Part shown: piece after piece, positions 34,797 to 43,361 of the stretch | Position numbering within the stretch: the stretch's first letter is position 1 | Layout: each line of letters starts with the position of its first letter | Source: Arcticibacterium sp964021845 | GTDB taxonomy: Bacteria; Bacteroidota; Bacteroidia; Cytophagales; Spirosomataceae | Assembly (NCBI RefSeq): GCF_964021845.1 | Contig: NZ_CAXHZC010000008.1 | Coordinates: 184,894-248,893, forward strand | Length of the DNA stretch: 64,000 nucleotides | Direction: 5' to 3' | Translations under genes and position numbers: made by a program | Notes under the pieces: model-generated | The model's input: the letters and a program-made list of their open reading frames with translations, nothing else | What the model was told of the DNA's origin: nothing | The model's database searches: none

Positions 34797-35543
34797 TTAT
34801 TTCTGCCAAATTTCCCAAGACTTCTCAGCTTGGTAAACTAGCATGTCATAACCATTTTTTATCTGAGCTCCATTGTCTTTTCCTTTTTTTAGGAAAAGTG
34901 TTTCAGCAGGATTATATACAAGGTCAAAAAGGAAATGAGAAGAGTTTAATTGATTATAATCGATGTCTGGGCACTGGTCGGTTTTTGGGTATGTGCCCAA
35001 AGGAGAGCAATTGACTATTAATTTATGACTTTCTAGATAGTTTTTACTTTCTGCATAGTCAATGGCCTTATCTGAAGATTTTCTGCTTACCAGCTGTACA
35101 GCTACTCCCAAGTCTTCAAGAGCGGCTACCACAGCCCTTGCTGCACCCCCATATCCCAGAATTAATGCTTTGAGATTTTCAACTTGATATCCTGTTCCCA
35201 AAAATTCAAGCAGAGAACGCTGAAAGCCATAATAGTCTGAGTTATAACCTATGAATTTACCATCATCGGTTTTCTTTACCACGTTTACCGCACCTACCTT
35301 CTCAGCTGACTTGTCTAAAGCATCTAAATATTGAAATACACTTTGTTTATGTGGAATGGTTATGTTTATCCCTTTAAGGTTTGGATTAGCCTCAAATAAA
35401 GATGGAAATTCGGTCGCTTTTTCTATTTCGAAAAGGTCGTATTCAAACTTATCAGAAATACCCAGTTCTTTGAACTTATCTGTAAAGTATTTCTTTGAGA
35501 AAGAATGTGTTAAGGGAAAACCTATTAGGCCGAATAATTGCAT
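34797..35543 (-). CDS. aroE: Shikimate dehydrogenase
   Basis: 248 residues. Shikimate-binding motif GFPLTHSFSKKYF at the N-terminus, the catalytic lysine in NITIPHKQSV (about 67), the NADP-binding GYGGAARAV (about 130-138) and the late GYDMLVYQAE motif are all present. It reduces 3-dehydroshikimate with NADPH in aromatic amino-acid synthesis. It is slightly shorter than E. coli AroE (272), as is common in Bacteroidota. Confidence 0.94.
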   Translation of the reverse strand: MQLFGLIGFPLTHSFSKKYFTDKFKELGISDKFEYDLFEIEKATEFPSLFEANPNLKGINITIPHKQSVFQYLDALDKSAEKVGAVNVVKKTDDGKFIGYNSDYYGFQRSLLEFLGTGYQVENLKALILGYGGAARAVVAALEDLGVAVQLVSRKSSDKAIDYAESKNYLESHKLIVNCSPLGTYPKTDQCPDIDYNQLNSSHFLFDLVYNPAETLFLKKGKDNGAQIKNGYDMLVYQAEKSWEIWQK

Positions 35544-35575
35544 AATTATAAGATTATTGACCTAGAATGGGTCAT

Positions 35576-36220
35576 TTACTTTTTCAGAAGTTTCACTTTA
35601 ATAAGCCCCCAAAGCATTGGTGCTACAGAAATGAAAACTATAGTTAGAACTACCTTTTCAAAATTGTCTTTAACAAAAGCATTATTCCCTAAGAAATAGC
35701 CTAAAGAAGTAATAGAGGTTACCCATAAAACAGCTCCAAGGAAGCAGTTAAGGATGTACTTTCCGTAGTTCATACTCCCAGCACCTGCCACAAAAGGGGC
35801 AATAGTTCTGACGATAGGCATAAAGCGAGCTAAAATAATAGCTTTTGCTCCATGCTTTTCATAGAACTCTTCTGTTTGCTCTATATACTCACGCTTTAAA
35901 AAGAGTATTTTTTCCTTTGATTTAATGAATGCACTGAATTTTCTACCTACAAAATAGTTTAGGTTATCACCTAAAAGAGCAGCTAAAATCAATAGAGGTA
36001 TGATGATACTTAAGGCCAGTTTTCCTGTGGTAGCTGCTAAAAGCCCTACCGCAAAAAGAAGGGAATCTCCTGGTAAAAGAGGCATAACTATAAAGCCTGT
36101 CTCTACAAAAATAACTAAGAATAAGATACCATAAGTTAGGGTATCATAGGTATCTAGGAAACCCTCAAGTGTGGTTAAAGGGTCTTTCAAAAACTCAAGC
36201 AAAAAATGTATTATTTCCAT
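35576..36220 (-). CDS. DedA family membrane protein
   Basis: 214 residues with about five hydrophobic segments. The DedA/SNARE-associated signature is visible as ETGFIVMPLLPGDSLLF and ARFMPIVRTIAPFVAGAGSMNYGKY, with the conserved Arg and Pro residues. DedA proteins act in the inner membrane in lipid-carrier (undecaprenyl phosphate) or phospholipid flipping and membrane homeostasis. It is the second gene of the minus-strand run, 32 bp before aroE. Confidence 0.92.
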   Translation of the reverse strand: MEIIHFLLEFLKDPLTTLEGFLDTYDTLTYGILFLVIFVETGFIVMPLLPGDSLLFAVGLLAATTGKLALSIIIPLLILAALLGDNLNYFVGRKFSAFIKSKEKILFLKREYIEQTEEFYEKHGAKAIILARFMPIVRTIAPFVAGAGSMNYGKYILNCFLGAVLWVTSITSLGYFLGNNAFVKDNFEKVVLTIVFISVAPMLWGLIKVKLLKK

Positions 36221-36257
36221 GTGTTGATGAGCTCAATCTCTATTTAGCGTGTGGTAA

Positions 36258-37082
36258 TTAGTCGTTTTGTTGTATTCTGTCGTCTTGGTAGTATTTACCT
36301 AGCTTATATTTTTGCTTCATATCATTAGGTAAGAAAGTGGCGAAAGTGTCACCTCTTAATCCTAATCTTATAGTTTCAAGTGGTATAAGTTCGTTAGGTG
36401 CTATATTCCCAAGATTAACGTTAGAGCCTACTAGTTTTACAAAATATACTTGTTGGCCTTTTTGAGGAGCTTCCCAAATAATATTTTCCGGCGGAATGGC
36501 ATGAATTATTTCATCTACCAAGCCTTGGCGAACTTCCCCACTGCTTCTGTAAAGACCAATGTTTCCACCCTCTCTTGCTTCACCAATAACCTTCCATGCA
36601 CCTGCATCTAATTCTGCACGCATCATTTCAATCCATTTATAAGGAGCAAAAATCTTTTCAGCATCTTTAGAACCAACTTCCGAAAGCACTTTTACGTGCT
36701 TAGCCATTGTCTCTATATATTTGCATTTTTCGTCATGAGGAAGGGTGATAGAGCCATCAGAAACCTCCGCATAGCCTAAGTTATATTTTTCTAATACTCT
36801 TAAGTAGTCTTCAAACTGACCTCTAACTGTAAAGGCTTCAAATAATGTACCTCCAAAGTATACAGGAATTCCTGCATCTTGATAGACTTTTATCTTGTCT
36901 TCAATGTTTGGTGTTACAAATGATGTAGCCCACCCGAACTTTACAATGTCTATATACTCCGCCGAAGTAGTTAAGACATCTTCAATTTCTCTAATGCTTA
37001 AGCCTTTGTCCATGACCATTGTAAGGCCTGATTCTCTAGGTTTTAGCGTACGTTCTGGTACTAAATCAAGATGATAATTCAT
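36258..37082 (-). CDS. Phosphosulfolactate synthase-like (ComA family)
   Basis: 274-residue TIM-barrel protein of the ComA family, which adds sulfite to phosphoenolpyruvate to give phosphosulfolactate. Recognised from FGWATSFVTPNIEDKI, IPVYFGGTLFEAF, YAEVSDGSITLPHDEK, EAREGGNIGLYRSSGEVR and RLGLRGDTF. No coenzyme M or methanogen genes are near. In Bacteroidota a role in making sulfonate precursors, for example cysteate for sulfonolipids, is plausible but inferred. It is the first gene of an eight-gene run and has a strong promoter candidate. Confidence 0.9.
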   Translation of the reverse strand: MNYHLDLVPERTLKPRESGLTMVMDKGLSIREIEDVLTTSAEYIDIVKFGWATSFVTPNIEDKIKVYQDAGIPVYFGGTLFEAFTVRGQFEDYLRVLEKYNLGYAEVSDGSITLPHDEKCKYIETMAKHVKVLSEVGSKDAEKIFAPYKWIEMMRAELDAGAWKVIGEAREGGNIGLYRSSGEVRQGLVDEIIHAIPPENIIWEAPQKGQQVYFVKLVGSNVNLGNIAPNELIPLETIRLGLRGDTFATFLPNDMKQKYKLGKYYQDDRIQQND

Positions 37083-37119
37083 GCAGTAATTACGATTTCT
37101 TTATTCACTAATCTGGCGG

Positions 37120-37150
37120 CAAAAATAGGAATTTTTTAAGATTTTGGCAA
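37120..37150 (-). promoter_or_regulatory. Promoter of the comA-like/dedA/aroE run
   Basis: On the minus strand, TTG (37150-37148), 20 nt, then a perfect TATTTTTG (37127-37120). The leader is about 35 nt. No other equally good box was seen before the next genes, supporting one long transcript. Confidence 0.7.
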
Positions 37151-37334
37151 TTTAAGAGACCTTAAGATTCCTTTAAAGATCTAGAAGTTTTTTTAGAGCG
37201 TACTTTATTCGGGAAATTGTGTTCAATAAACTGGAAATATTTGACTAAAACCGACTAAGATTTCTGTAGCTGCGTTTGTTTCTAGGTATAGAACTTGAAA
37301 TAAGCCTTAATTTGCAGGCTTGAAAAAAGACTAA

Positions 37335-38717
37335 ATGAATTTATTCGGCATTTTGCTGTGCTTTCTTAACCTATCATTACCTACTGACTCTTTGGAGAGT
37401 TTGGTGGTTAAACGCATAGATATTTTAGGTAACAAGAAGACTAAAGAGAGTATTATTTTAAGAGAAATGACTTTTGAGGTAGGGGATACTTTAAATGCCG
37501 ATGTTCTTTCAGAAAAATTAGAGCGTTCAAGAAAGAACATATTCAATACCAATCTCTTTTTATGGTGTAAAGCAGACTTTGATCAAGAAAATGGTGGTGC
37601 AAACATTGTTATTGAGGTAAGAGAGCGACTTTACCTTTTACCGTTACCTATGTTTTTTTTGGCAGATAGGAGTTTTAATGAGTGGTGGTATAACAGAAAT
37701 CATGACTTGAAAAGAGTTACATACGGTGTACTCTTAAATCACTCTAATCTCACAGGTAATGCAGATGTATTAAAAGTGAAGGCTTACGGTGGGTTTGTGC
37801 CTTATTTTGAGCTTTCATACAATAGACCGTACATAGACAAACGCCAAAGAATGGGTCTCAGGGCGGGTGTTTTTTATTCCACTCAGAAAAGCTTTGCCTA
37901 CAGAACTTGGGAAGATAAGCTTGATTTTGTAGAAACCGACCTTAGAACTCAAGAGAAGAAAGGTGCTTTTGTGGAATATAATTTGAGGAATGCCCTATAC
38001 CACAATCATAAGGTATATTTGGGTTACACTGAAAGTAAATTACTCGGAGATGCTGTGGATTTAAACCCTAACTATTTTGGGACTGCGGTTAACTTTCTTC
38101 CATATTTCACTCTGAGATATAATTATCGGTTTGAACGAGTTAATAATGTTCAATATCCATTAGACGGACAAGTTTTGGCAGCAAGTGCGGTACATTACGG
38201 TTTAGGACTCTCGGACCATTTGCATCAAATAAGTTTTGGGTTTGATTATCAAGTTTACAAGGGTTTGGGGGGGGACTTCTATGGAAATATGAATTTGAAA
38301 GGGCAGCTCTCTTATCCGAAAAAGCAATTGTATCCGTTTGTGTCGGCATTAGGCACAAAAAAGAGTTTGGTTCGAGGTTATGAGCTAAATGTTATAGATG
38401 GTCAGCATTATGGTCTTGTTCAGACTAATCTTAAATATGAAATTTTTAATACATCACTTGATATTAGTAAAGTTTTGCCCATTAAACAATTGAACAATGT
38501 GCCCTTAGCACTGTACTCCATTGTTTATGCAGACATGGGTTACGTGAAAAACTTTTTTCCAGAGTTTAGTAATAGTTCGCTATCTAATAAGCTGATTTAC
38601 GGCGGTGGTGTTGGTTTTGATTTAGTGACTTTTTATAGTACTGCTGCAAAAATTAATCTTTCCGTGAATCAATTTGGATTTAGTAAAGTATATTTCGGTG
38701 TTTATAGAGGTATATAA
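37335..38717 (+). CDS. Minimal Omp85-type outer-membrane protein (one POTRA plus barrel)
   Basis: 460 residues. A short signal-like start is followed by one POTRA-like domain (about 25-95; VVKRIDILGNKKTKESIILREMTF is typical). The rest forms a ~360-residue beta-barrel with YNRPYIDKRQR-like strands and the loop-6 motif VRGYE that is diagnostic for the Omp85 superfamily. BamA has five POTRAs and TamA three, so this is a reduced member. It may insert or transport specific outer-membrane substrates; its partner is unknown. The signal peptide is short (about 15 hydrophobic residues). Confidence 0.83.
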   Translation: MNLFGILLCFLNLSLPTDSLESLVVKRIDILGNKKTKESIILREMTFEVGDTLNADVLSEKLERSRKNIFNTNLFLWCKADFDQENGGANIVIEVRERLYLLPLPMFFLADRSFNEWWYNRNHDLKRVTYGVLLNHSNLTGNADVLKVKAYGGFVPYFELSYNRPYIDKRQRMGLRAGVFYSTQKSFAYRTWEDKLDFVETDLRTQEKKGAFVEYNLRNALYHNHKVYLGYTESKLLGDAVDLNPNYFGTAVNFLPYFTLRYNYRFERVNNVQYPLDGQVLAASAVHYGLGLSDHLHQISFGFDYQVYKGLGGDFYGNMNLKGQLSYPKKQLYPFVSALGTKKSLVRGYELNVIDGQHYGLVQTNLKYEIFNTSLDISKVLPIKQLNNVPLALYSIVYADMGYVKNFFPEFSNSSLSNKLIYGGGVGFDLVTFYSTAAKINLSVNQFGFSKVYFGVYRGI

Positions 38718-38753
38718 GTGTATGTGCCTTGTATATAGTAATTTATATTGCAA

Positions 38754-39296
38754 ATGATTAGAAAACTACTAGGGTGTTTTGTGCTTTTGTTCGGCATTGC
38801 TTGTTCTACTAATTCTTCAAGCGAAACTAATGAAGTCTTAAATTCTGAGGGTAATGCTTATATACCCTCAACTATAGAAGAACTTATAAATGATATTTTA
38901 GGAAGCGGAGATAAGACAATTAGAGGTTTTGATTTAGGTGATTCGATTTCTTTAGTTAAAACCTATGAAAACCTAGAGCAATTTGAAGAGACGGATGAAC
39001 TCTTGGGTTATACTTTTGAAATTTCTGAATTAGAAATTGTTGATGTTCTTTACTTACACGACTCTACCAATATTGTTAAGGAAGTACAGCTAGATATATA
39101 TCTAAATTCCGATTCAACTTCTAATAAGATGATCGAGGCATTTAGTATGCACTTTACCCAGAAGTATGGTAAACCAGTTGCTGAAAAAGAAGCCCAAAGT
39201 ACCTGGGATATTAACTCCACGGATAAAGTGACAATAGAAGATATAACTTCAAAACTAGATAGAGGTTTACAAGTACGTTTTAAACGTACTTTTTAA
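38754..39296 (+). CDS. Lipoprotein of unknown function
   Basis: 180 residues from ATG 38754; a TTG two codons upstream is an alternative. The signal sequence ends in lipobox GIAC, with Cys17 lipidated (counting from this start). The mature part has a long acidic helix-like region and ends in RGLQVRFKRTF. No family is recognised. It follows the Omp85-like gene by 36 bp and may be its partner. Its stop overlaps the hemH stop through TTAA. Confidence 0.7.
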   Translation: MIRKLLGCFVLLFGIACSTNSSSETNEVLNSEGNAYIPSTIEELINDILGSGDKTIRGFDLGDSISLVKTYENLEQFEETDELLGYTFEISELEIVDVLYLHDSTNIVKEVQLDIYLNSDSTSNKMIEAFSMHFTQKYGKPVAEKEAQSTWDINSTDKVTIEDITSKLDRGLQVRFKRTF

Positions 39297-40321
39297 GACT
39301 CTTCTAAAACAAGCTCTTTTAGTAATTCTACCCAGCTTTCTTTATCATTTAAGCTAGGTACTAACTGTAAATGTTCTCCGCCATTTTCAATAAATAGCTC
39401 ATTGAATTCATCAGCTACTTCAATGGTGGTTTCAAGGCAGTCGGCCACAAAAGCTGGAGAGAAAGCTAGTATATTTTTAACTCCTTTTTCTGCCAATTCC
39501 TTTACTACATGGTCTGTATAGGGTTTTACCCATTCGCTTCTACCAAGTCTTGACTGGAATGATAAAGTGTATTCACCTTCTTTGAGGCCCATGGCATCTG
39601 CCATTAGTCTAGTAGTTTCAAAACATTGAGCTCTATAGCAAAGCTGATTTTTGGGTGTGATTTTATTGCAGCAAGCTCCTAACTGGCAGCAGTCGCCATC
39701 ATCATCACCCTTTAAAACTTGCCTTTCCGGAACACCATGATAGCTGAAAAGTACATGGTCGTACTTTCTTTCTTTCTGAAGTACGGCAGCGTTTTCTACA
39801 AAACTCTTGATGAACTTTTCTTTGTGGTAAAAGTTGCTAACAATTTTTAGGTCAGGAATACTTTGCCAAGTGCTTAATACTCTTGAAACTTCCTCATATA
39901 CAGAACCCGTGCTAGCCGATGCATACTGCGGAAACAATGGAATTACAATTATTTTTTTTACACCAGCCTTTCTTAGTTCAAGCAATCCTTTTTCGATAGA
40001 AGGATTTTGGTATCTCATTCCTAGCTTAACTATATATTTGCTCCCAAGTAGTTCTTGAAGTTGTTTCTCGTTGGCTTCGCCGTAAATTTTAAGTGGAGAG
40101 CCTTCTTCTGTCCAGAGCTCTTTATAAATTTTAGCTGATTTTGGCGAACGGAATGGTGCAATAATAAGATTGACAAGCATCCATCTTTGTAAGAAAGGAA
40201 TGTCAATGACCCTTCCATCCATTAAAAACTCTCTAAGATATTTTCTTACGTCTGGTGTATTTGGGCTGTCTGGTGTGCCAAGGTTTACTATGAATACACC
40301 AGTTTTTGCGTTTTTGCTCAT
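39293..40321 (-). CDS. hemH: Ferrochelatase with extra cysteines
   Basis: 342 residues. It inserts Fe2+ into a porphyrin in the last steps of haem synthesis. Family motifs: NLGTPDSP at the N-terminus, PLFPQYASASTGS, the catalytic His195 in FSYHGVPER, and the late acid Glu297 in ADCLETTIE. A short Cys-rich insertion follows the His motif (Cys211, 212, 217, 218, 228, 233), which could bind an iron-sulfur cluster or metal. The convergent stop overlaps the upstream lipoprotein gene. A DUF6503-like gene is directly upstream on the same strand. Confidence 0.94.
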   Translation of the reverse strand: MSKNAKTGVFIVNLGTPDSPNTPDVRKYLREFLMDGRVIDIPFLQRWMLVNLIIAPFRSPKSAKIYKELWTEEGSPLKIYGEANEKQLQELLGSKYIVKLGMRYQNPSIEKGLLELRKAGVKKIIVIPLFPQYASASTGSVYEEVSRVLSTWQSIPDLKIVSNFYHKEKFIKSFVENAAVLQKERKYDHVLFSYHGVPERQVLKGDDDGDCCQLGACCNKITPKNQLCYRAQCFETTRLMADAMGLKEGEYTLSFQSRLGRSEWVKPYTDHVVKELAEKGVKNILAFSPAFVADCLETTIEVADEFNELFIENGGEHLQLVPSLNDKESWVELLKELVLEES

Positions 40322-41047
40322 TTACTTTATAAAGCTAGGTCTTTTGAAATCTGAATATATAGATGGTTCTAAGTATTTAAATACGTGAATGTCGGTGATT
40401 TTTCTTTCGCCCCTATCGCCAGAAAGTTTCACATCACCATAAGTTTTATAGTTTAACCACGGCGTAGAAAAACGAGGCTCAGTATCCGAGGCATTTTTAA
40501 AGTAGTCCCATTGACAAACTAAACCCGTTTTCTCATCAATGTAAACGTGGTATTTATTTTGAGGCGTTACACCTACTTGACTAAACGTCATTTCTAATAC
40601 ATCACAATCTTCCGAGGCGTTTGACTTTTTTTTGCCCGCATATTTAAGCGTTACACCGGGGTCATCTAGTTTAAAGGGCATTGCAAGCCAGTAGGAGTCA
40701 TTTACCCATTGCTCGTATGCTTGATTCAGATATTTGCTCAATGAGTCTTCTTGGGTGTATTCTACGCCATTTTTTAAAACGCGGCCAGCCTTGGTTTCTG
40801 TGTTATAAAGAAAAACCGTATTTTCTTTTCTATGGTCAATTCTTACATCACCAGTTTTCTTATTCCAGGTCAATGTTCTTGCATTGAAAAAATTCCAAGA
40901 AATATTATTTAGGTCGTCAAAGGCCTTTTGACCACCCATAGCATTTTCGGTTTTCTCCACTAAACCTTTAATTTTAGCTTCGTCAGATTGGGCATAAGCC
41001 ATTAAACTAAATAAAAAAGTGGCCAGCAGGAGTATATTTTTCTTCAT
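40322..41047 (-). CDS. Secreted DUF6503-like protein
   Basis: 241 residues from ATG 41047, which begins the signal peptide (MKKNILLLATFLFSLMAYAQ). The first possible ATG at 41107 adds 20 residues without a signal. The mature part resembles DUF6503, a small secreted LolA/LolB-like beta fold: KTGDVRIDHRKENTVFLYN, WLAMPFKLDDPGVTLKYAG, HVYIDEKTGLVCQWDYF. It likely binds a lipid or hydrophobic molecule in the periplasm. Its stop codon abuts the hemH start, so the two are probably one operon. Confidence 0.8.
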   Translation of the reverse strand: MKKNILLLATFLFSLMAYAQSDEAKIKGLVEKTENAMGGQKAFDDLNNISWNFFNARTLTWNKKTGDVRIDHRKENTVFLYNTETKAGRVLKNGVEYTQEDSLSKYLNQAYEQWVNDSYWLAMPFKLDDPGVTLKYAGKKKSNASEDCDVLEMTFSQVGVTPQNKYHVYIDEKTGLVCQWDYFKNASDTEPRFSTPWLNYKTYGDVKLSGDRGERKITDIHVFKYLEPSIYSDFKRPSFIK

Positions 41048-41114
41048 ATTGATATTTGGGCTTACCGAATAATAAATTTTGTAAGAATATTTATTCGTTT
41101 TTGACATTCAAGAT

Positions 41115-41122
41115 TACTTTTG
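41115..41122 (+). promoter_or_regulatory. -7 box upstream of a 46-codon small ORF
   Basis: TACTTTTG is a perfect TAnnTTTG box, 33 nt before the small ORF's ATG. The -33 element is not clear. Confidence 0.4.
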
Positions 41123-41155
41123 GAATACAAAATACTACCTATAAATTTTTAAAAC

Positions 41156-41296
41156 ATGGAAGCTAAAAATAATCAGAAATCCAGAAACAATGTAACAGAG
41201 CCATTTTTAAATATTCATGATTGTTTAAAGCTCATAGGGATGAAAGAGGTAACTGCTAATATTTACACCCTTCCATCCCGTAAGAAGAAATCTTAA
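41156..41296 (+). CDS. 46-residue small ORF, possible gene
   Basis: ATG 41156 to TAA 41296. The peptide starts MEAKNNQKSRNN, has a middle LNIHDCLKLIGMKEV and ends in TLPSRKKKS: hydrophilic, basic, with one short amphipathic helix. No family is recognised. Support comes from a perfect -7 box upstream and from the stop codon overlapping the convergent PurF-like gene by TTAA, the same tail-to-tail arrangement as three other gene pairs in this window. It could be chance. Confidence 0.4.
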   Translation: MEAKNNQKSRNNVTEPFLNIHDCLKLIGMKEVTANIYTLPSRKKKS

Positions 41297-43185
41297 TAGG
41301 CTCTTACTTCTTTGCCTTCCATAAAGTTGATATAGGCTTTATTTACAACCTTGTTTCCTCCTTTGGTAGGGTAGTTTCCTGTGAAATACCAATCGCCTAA
41401 GTTTTTAGGACATGCTATGTTTAGGTTTTCAACAGTTTGGTAAACAATAGCCAATTCCGCTTTAAGTCCTGCTGGTTTAAGAATTTCAGCAATTTTATCA
41501 GAAACTTCTGCATACTCGAACGTGTCAAATAATCTTTTGACAAAATTCTGCTTATGGCCTTTCTTGTTCATGAAGCTTCTTTGTGCTTCTTCTAAAACCT
41601 CTTCTTTCATATAGTCAAGGCCTTTTTCTTTGAGCAAGGCAAGCATAGCTCTAAAAGCCACAAACTCACGTACTTTACTCATGTCTATTCCATAGCAGTC
41701 AGGATACCTGATTTGCGGAGCGGAAGAAACTATAACTATTTTCTTCGGGCCTAGTTTATCTAAAAGCTTCAGAATAGATTTTTCAAGGGTAGTTCCTCTA
41801 ACGATAGAGTCGTCAATCACTACAATGGTGTCAACGCTCCTCTTTACCACACCCTGAGTCATTTCATACACTTGAGATACCATGTCGCCACGGTCATTGT
41901 CATTGGTAATGAACGTTCTCAATTTTACATCTTTAGATACGAGTTTTTCAAAACGTGGTTTGAAATTCAGGATTTTGTCAAGCCTCTCTTCTGTAACGTC
42001 ACCTTTCAGTAGCTGCTCTTTTCGCCAAGCTGTTAAATGATTATCCAAGCCTTCCATAAGTCCATAAAAAGAGGCTTCAGCAGAATTTGGGATGTAAGAG
42101 AAGACTGTGTTTTCTAAATCATGCTCAATTTCTTTTAGTACCTGAGGTACCAAAAGTTTCCCAAGCATCTTTCTTTCTTGGTATATCTCATCATCAGCTC
42201 CACGAGAGAAGTAAATTCTTTCGAAACTACATGCTTTTCTTTCTACCGCAGGTACAATATTATATTCGCCAAACTCTCCGTACTTGTCAATAATGACAGC
42301 ATTTCCTGGTTGAATTTCCTTAATATCTTCAAATTTAGCTCCAAAGGCTGCTTTTAAAGGAGGCCTTTCTGAAGTTACTACCACCACTTCATCATCCGCC
42401 CAGTAATAGGCAGGTCTGATTCCAGCAGGGTCACGAACTACAAAAGAAGAACCGTAGCCTGTAACACCCGCGAGTGCATAACCACCATCAAAATCACGAC
42501 AGGCTCTGTGAAGAACTCTTTGAAGATCCATATTGTCTTCAATGATGTCGGATAGGGCAGGATTATCATAAATTCCTTTGAAACGTTCAAAAACCCTTTG
42601 GTTTTCTTCGTCAAGAAAATGACCTATTTTTTCCATTACCGTTACGGTGTCACCCATATCTTTTGGATGTTGGCCTAGTTTTACCAGCTTTCTGAAAAGC
42701 TCTTCGGCATTGGTCATGTTAAAGTTACCAGCACAAACCAAGTTTCTGCTTCGCCAGTTGCTTTGTCTAAGCATCGGGTGGCAACTTTCAATTTCGTTTT
42801 TCCCGTGAGTACCGTATCTTAGGTGTCCAAGCCAAACTTCACCAGTAAAGGCGAGGTTTTCTTGAAGCCAGTCGGCGTTCTTAAATTTGTCGGGATTGTT
42901 TTTAAGTACATCTCTGTACTTAGCATTGATTTTGCCAAAAATGTCAACAATTGGCCTATTCATGACAGACCTATATCTTGAGATATAGCGGTGTCCTGCA
43001 GGTACGTTGACTTTGACATTGGCCACTCCAGCTCCATCTTGTCCTCTGTTGGATTGCTTCTCCATCAGGACATATAGTTTATTTATGGGGTAAAGTGGTG
43101 AGCCATACTTCTCGATGTAATAATCAAGTGGCTTGCGAAGGCGAATGAGGGCAATGCCGCATTCATGTTTTATAGCTTCACTCAT
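41293..43185 (-). CDS. Long-form amidophosphoribosyltransferase-like protein (PurF family)
   Basis: 630 residues. Class II glutamine amidotransferase domain with nucleophile Cys9 after a removable MSEAIKHE, RGQDGAG and GHLRYGTHG, then a phosphoribosyltransferase domain with the PRPP motif VIDDSIVRGTT. Canonical PurF is about 500 residues; here the GATase loops are longer and there is a C-terminal extension with the DTFEYAEVSDKIAEIL region. Bacteroidota often carry this long form beside a normal PurF, so whether this one is the purine pathway enzyme is unclear. It has a good promoter candidate. Confidence 0.88.
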   Translation of the reverse strand: MSEAIKHECGIALIRLRKPLDYYIEKYGSPLYPINKLYVLMEKQSNRGQDGAGVANVKVNVPAGHRYISRYRSVMNRPIVDIFGKINAKYRDVLKNNPDKFKNADWLQENLAFTGEVWLGHLRYGTHGKNEIESCHPMLRQSNWRSRNLVCAGNFNMTNAEELFRKLVKLGQHPKDMGDTVTVMEKIGHFLDEENQRVFERFKGIYDNPALSDIIEDNMDLQRVLHRACRDFDGGYALAGVTGYGSSFVVRDPAGIRPAYYWADDEVVVVTSERPPLKAAFGAKFEDIKEIQPGNAVIIDKYGEFGEYNIVPAVERKACSFERIYFSRGADDEIYQERKMLGKLLVPQVLKEIEHDLENTVFSYIPNSAEASFYGLMEGLDNHLTAWRKEQLLKGDVTEERLDKILNFKPRFEKLVSKDVKLRTFITNDNDRGDMVSQVYEMTQGVVKRSVDTIVVIDDSIVRGTTLEKSILKLLDKLGPKKIVIVSSAPQIRYPDCYGIDMSKVREFVAFRAMLALLKEKGLDYMKEEVLEEAQRSFMNKKGHKQNFVKRLFDTFEYAEVSDKIAEILKPAGLKAELAIVYQTVENLNIACPKNLGDWYFTGNYPTKGGNKVVNKAYINFMEGKEVRAY

Positions 43186-43239
43186 ACTAAAAAATCTGTG
43201 ACGTTTTGTAAGAAATAACTATCTACGATTTATAAAATG

Positions 43240-43271
43240 CAAAGGTGGAGAATAATGCTACAGACTGCAAA
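43240..43271 (-). promoter_or_regulatory. Promoter of the long PurF-like gene
   Basis: On the minus strand, TTTG (43271-43268), 20 nt, then CACCTTTG (43247-43240), seven of eight matches to TAnnTTTG. The leader is about 50 nt. Confidence 0.55.
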
Positions 43272-43361
43272 CCATTCTAAAATTAATAGGTGCTTTTAGC
43301 CAAATAGTACCAAAATTACAAGCTAGGGCTTTAATCGATAAATGACCCCAATTCTTTTAAA

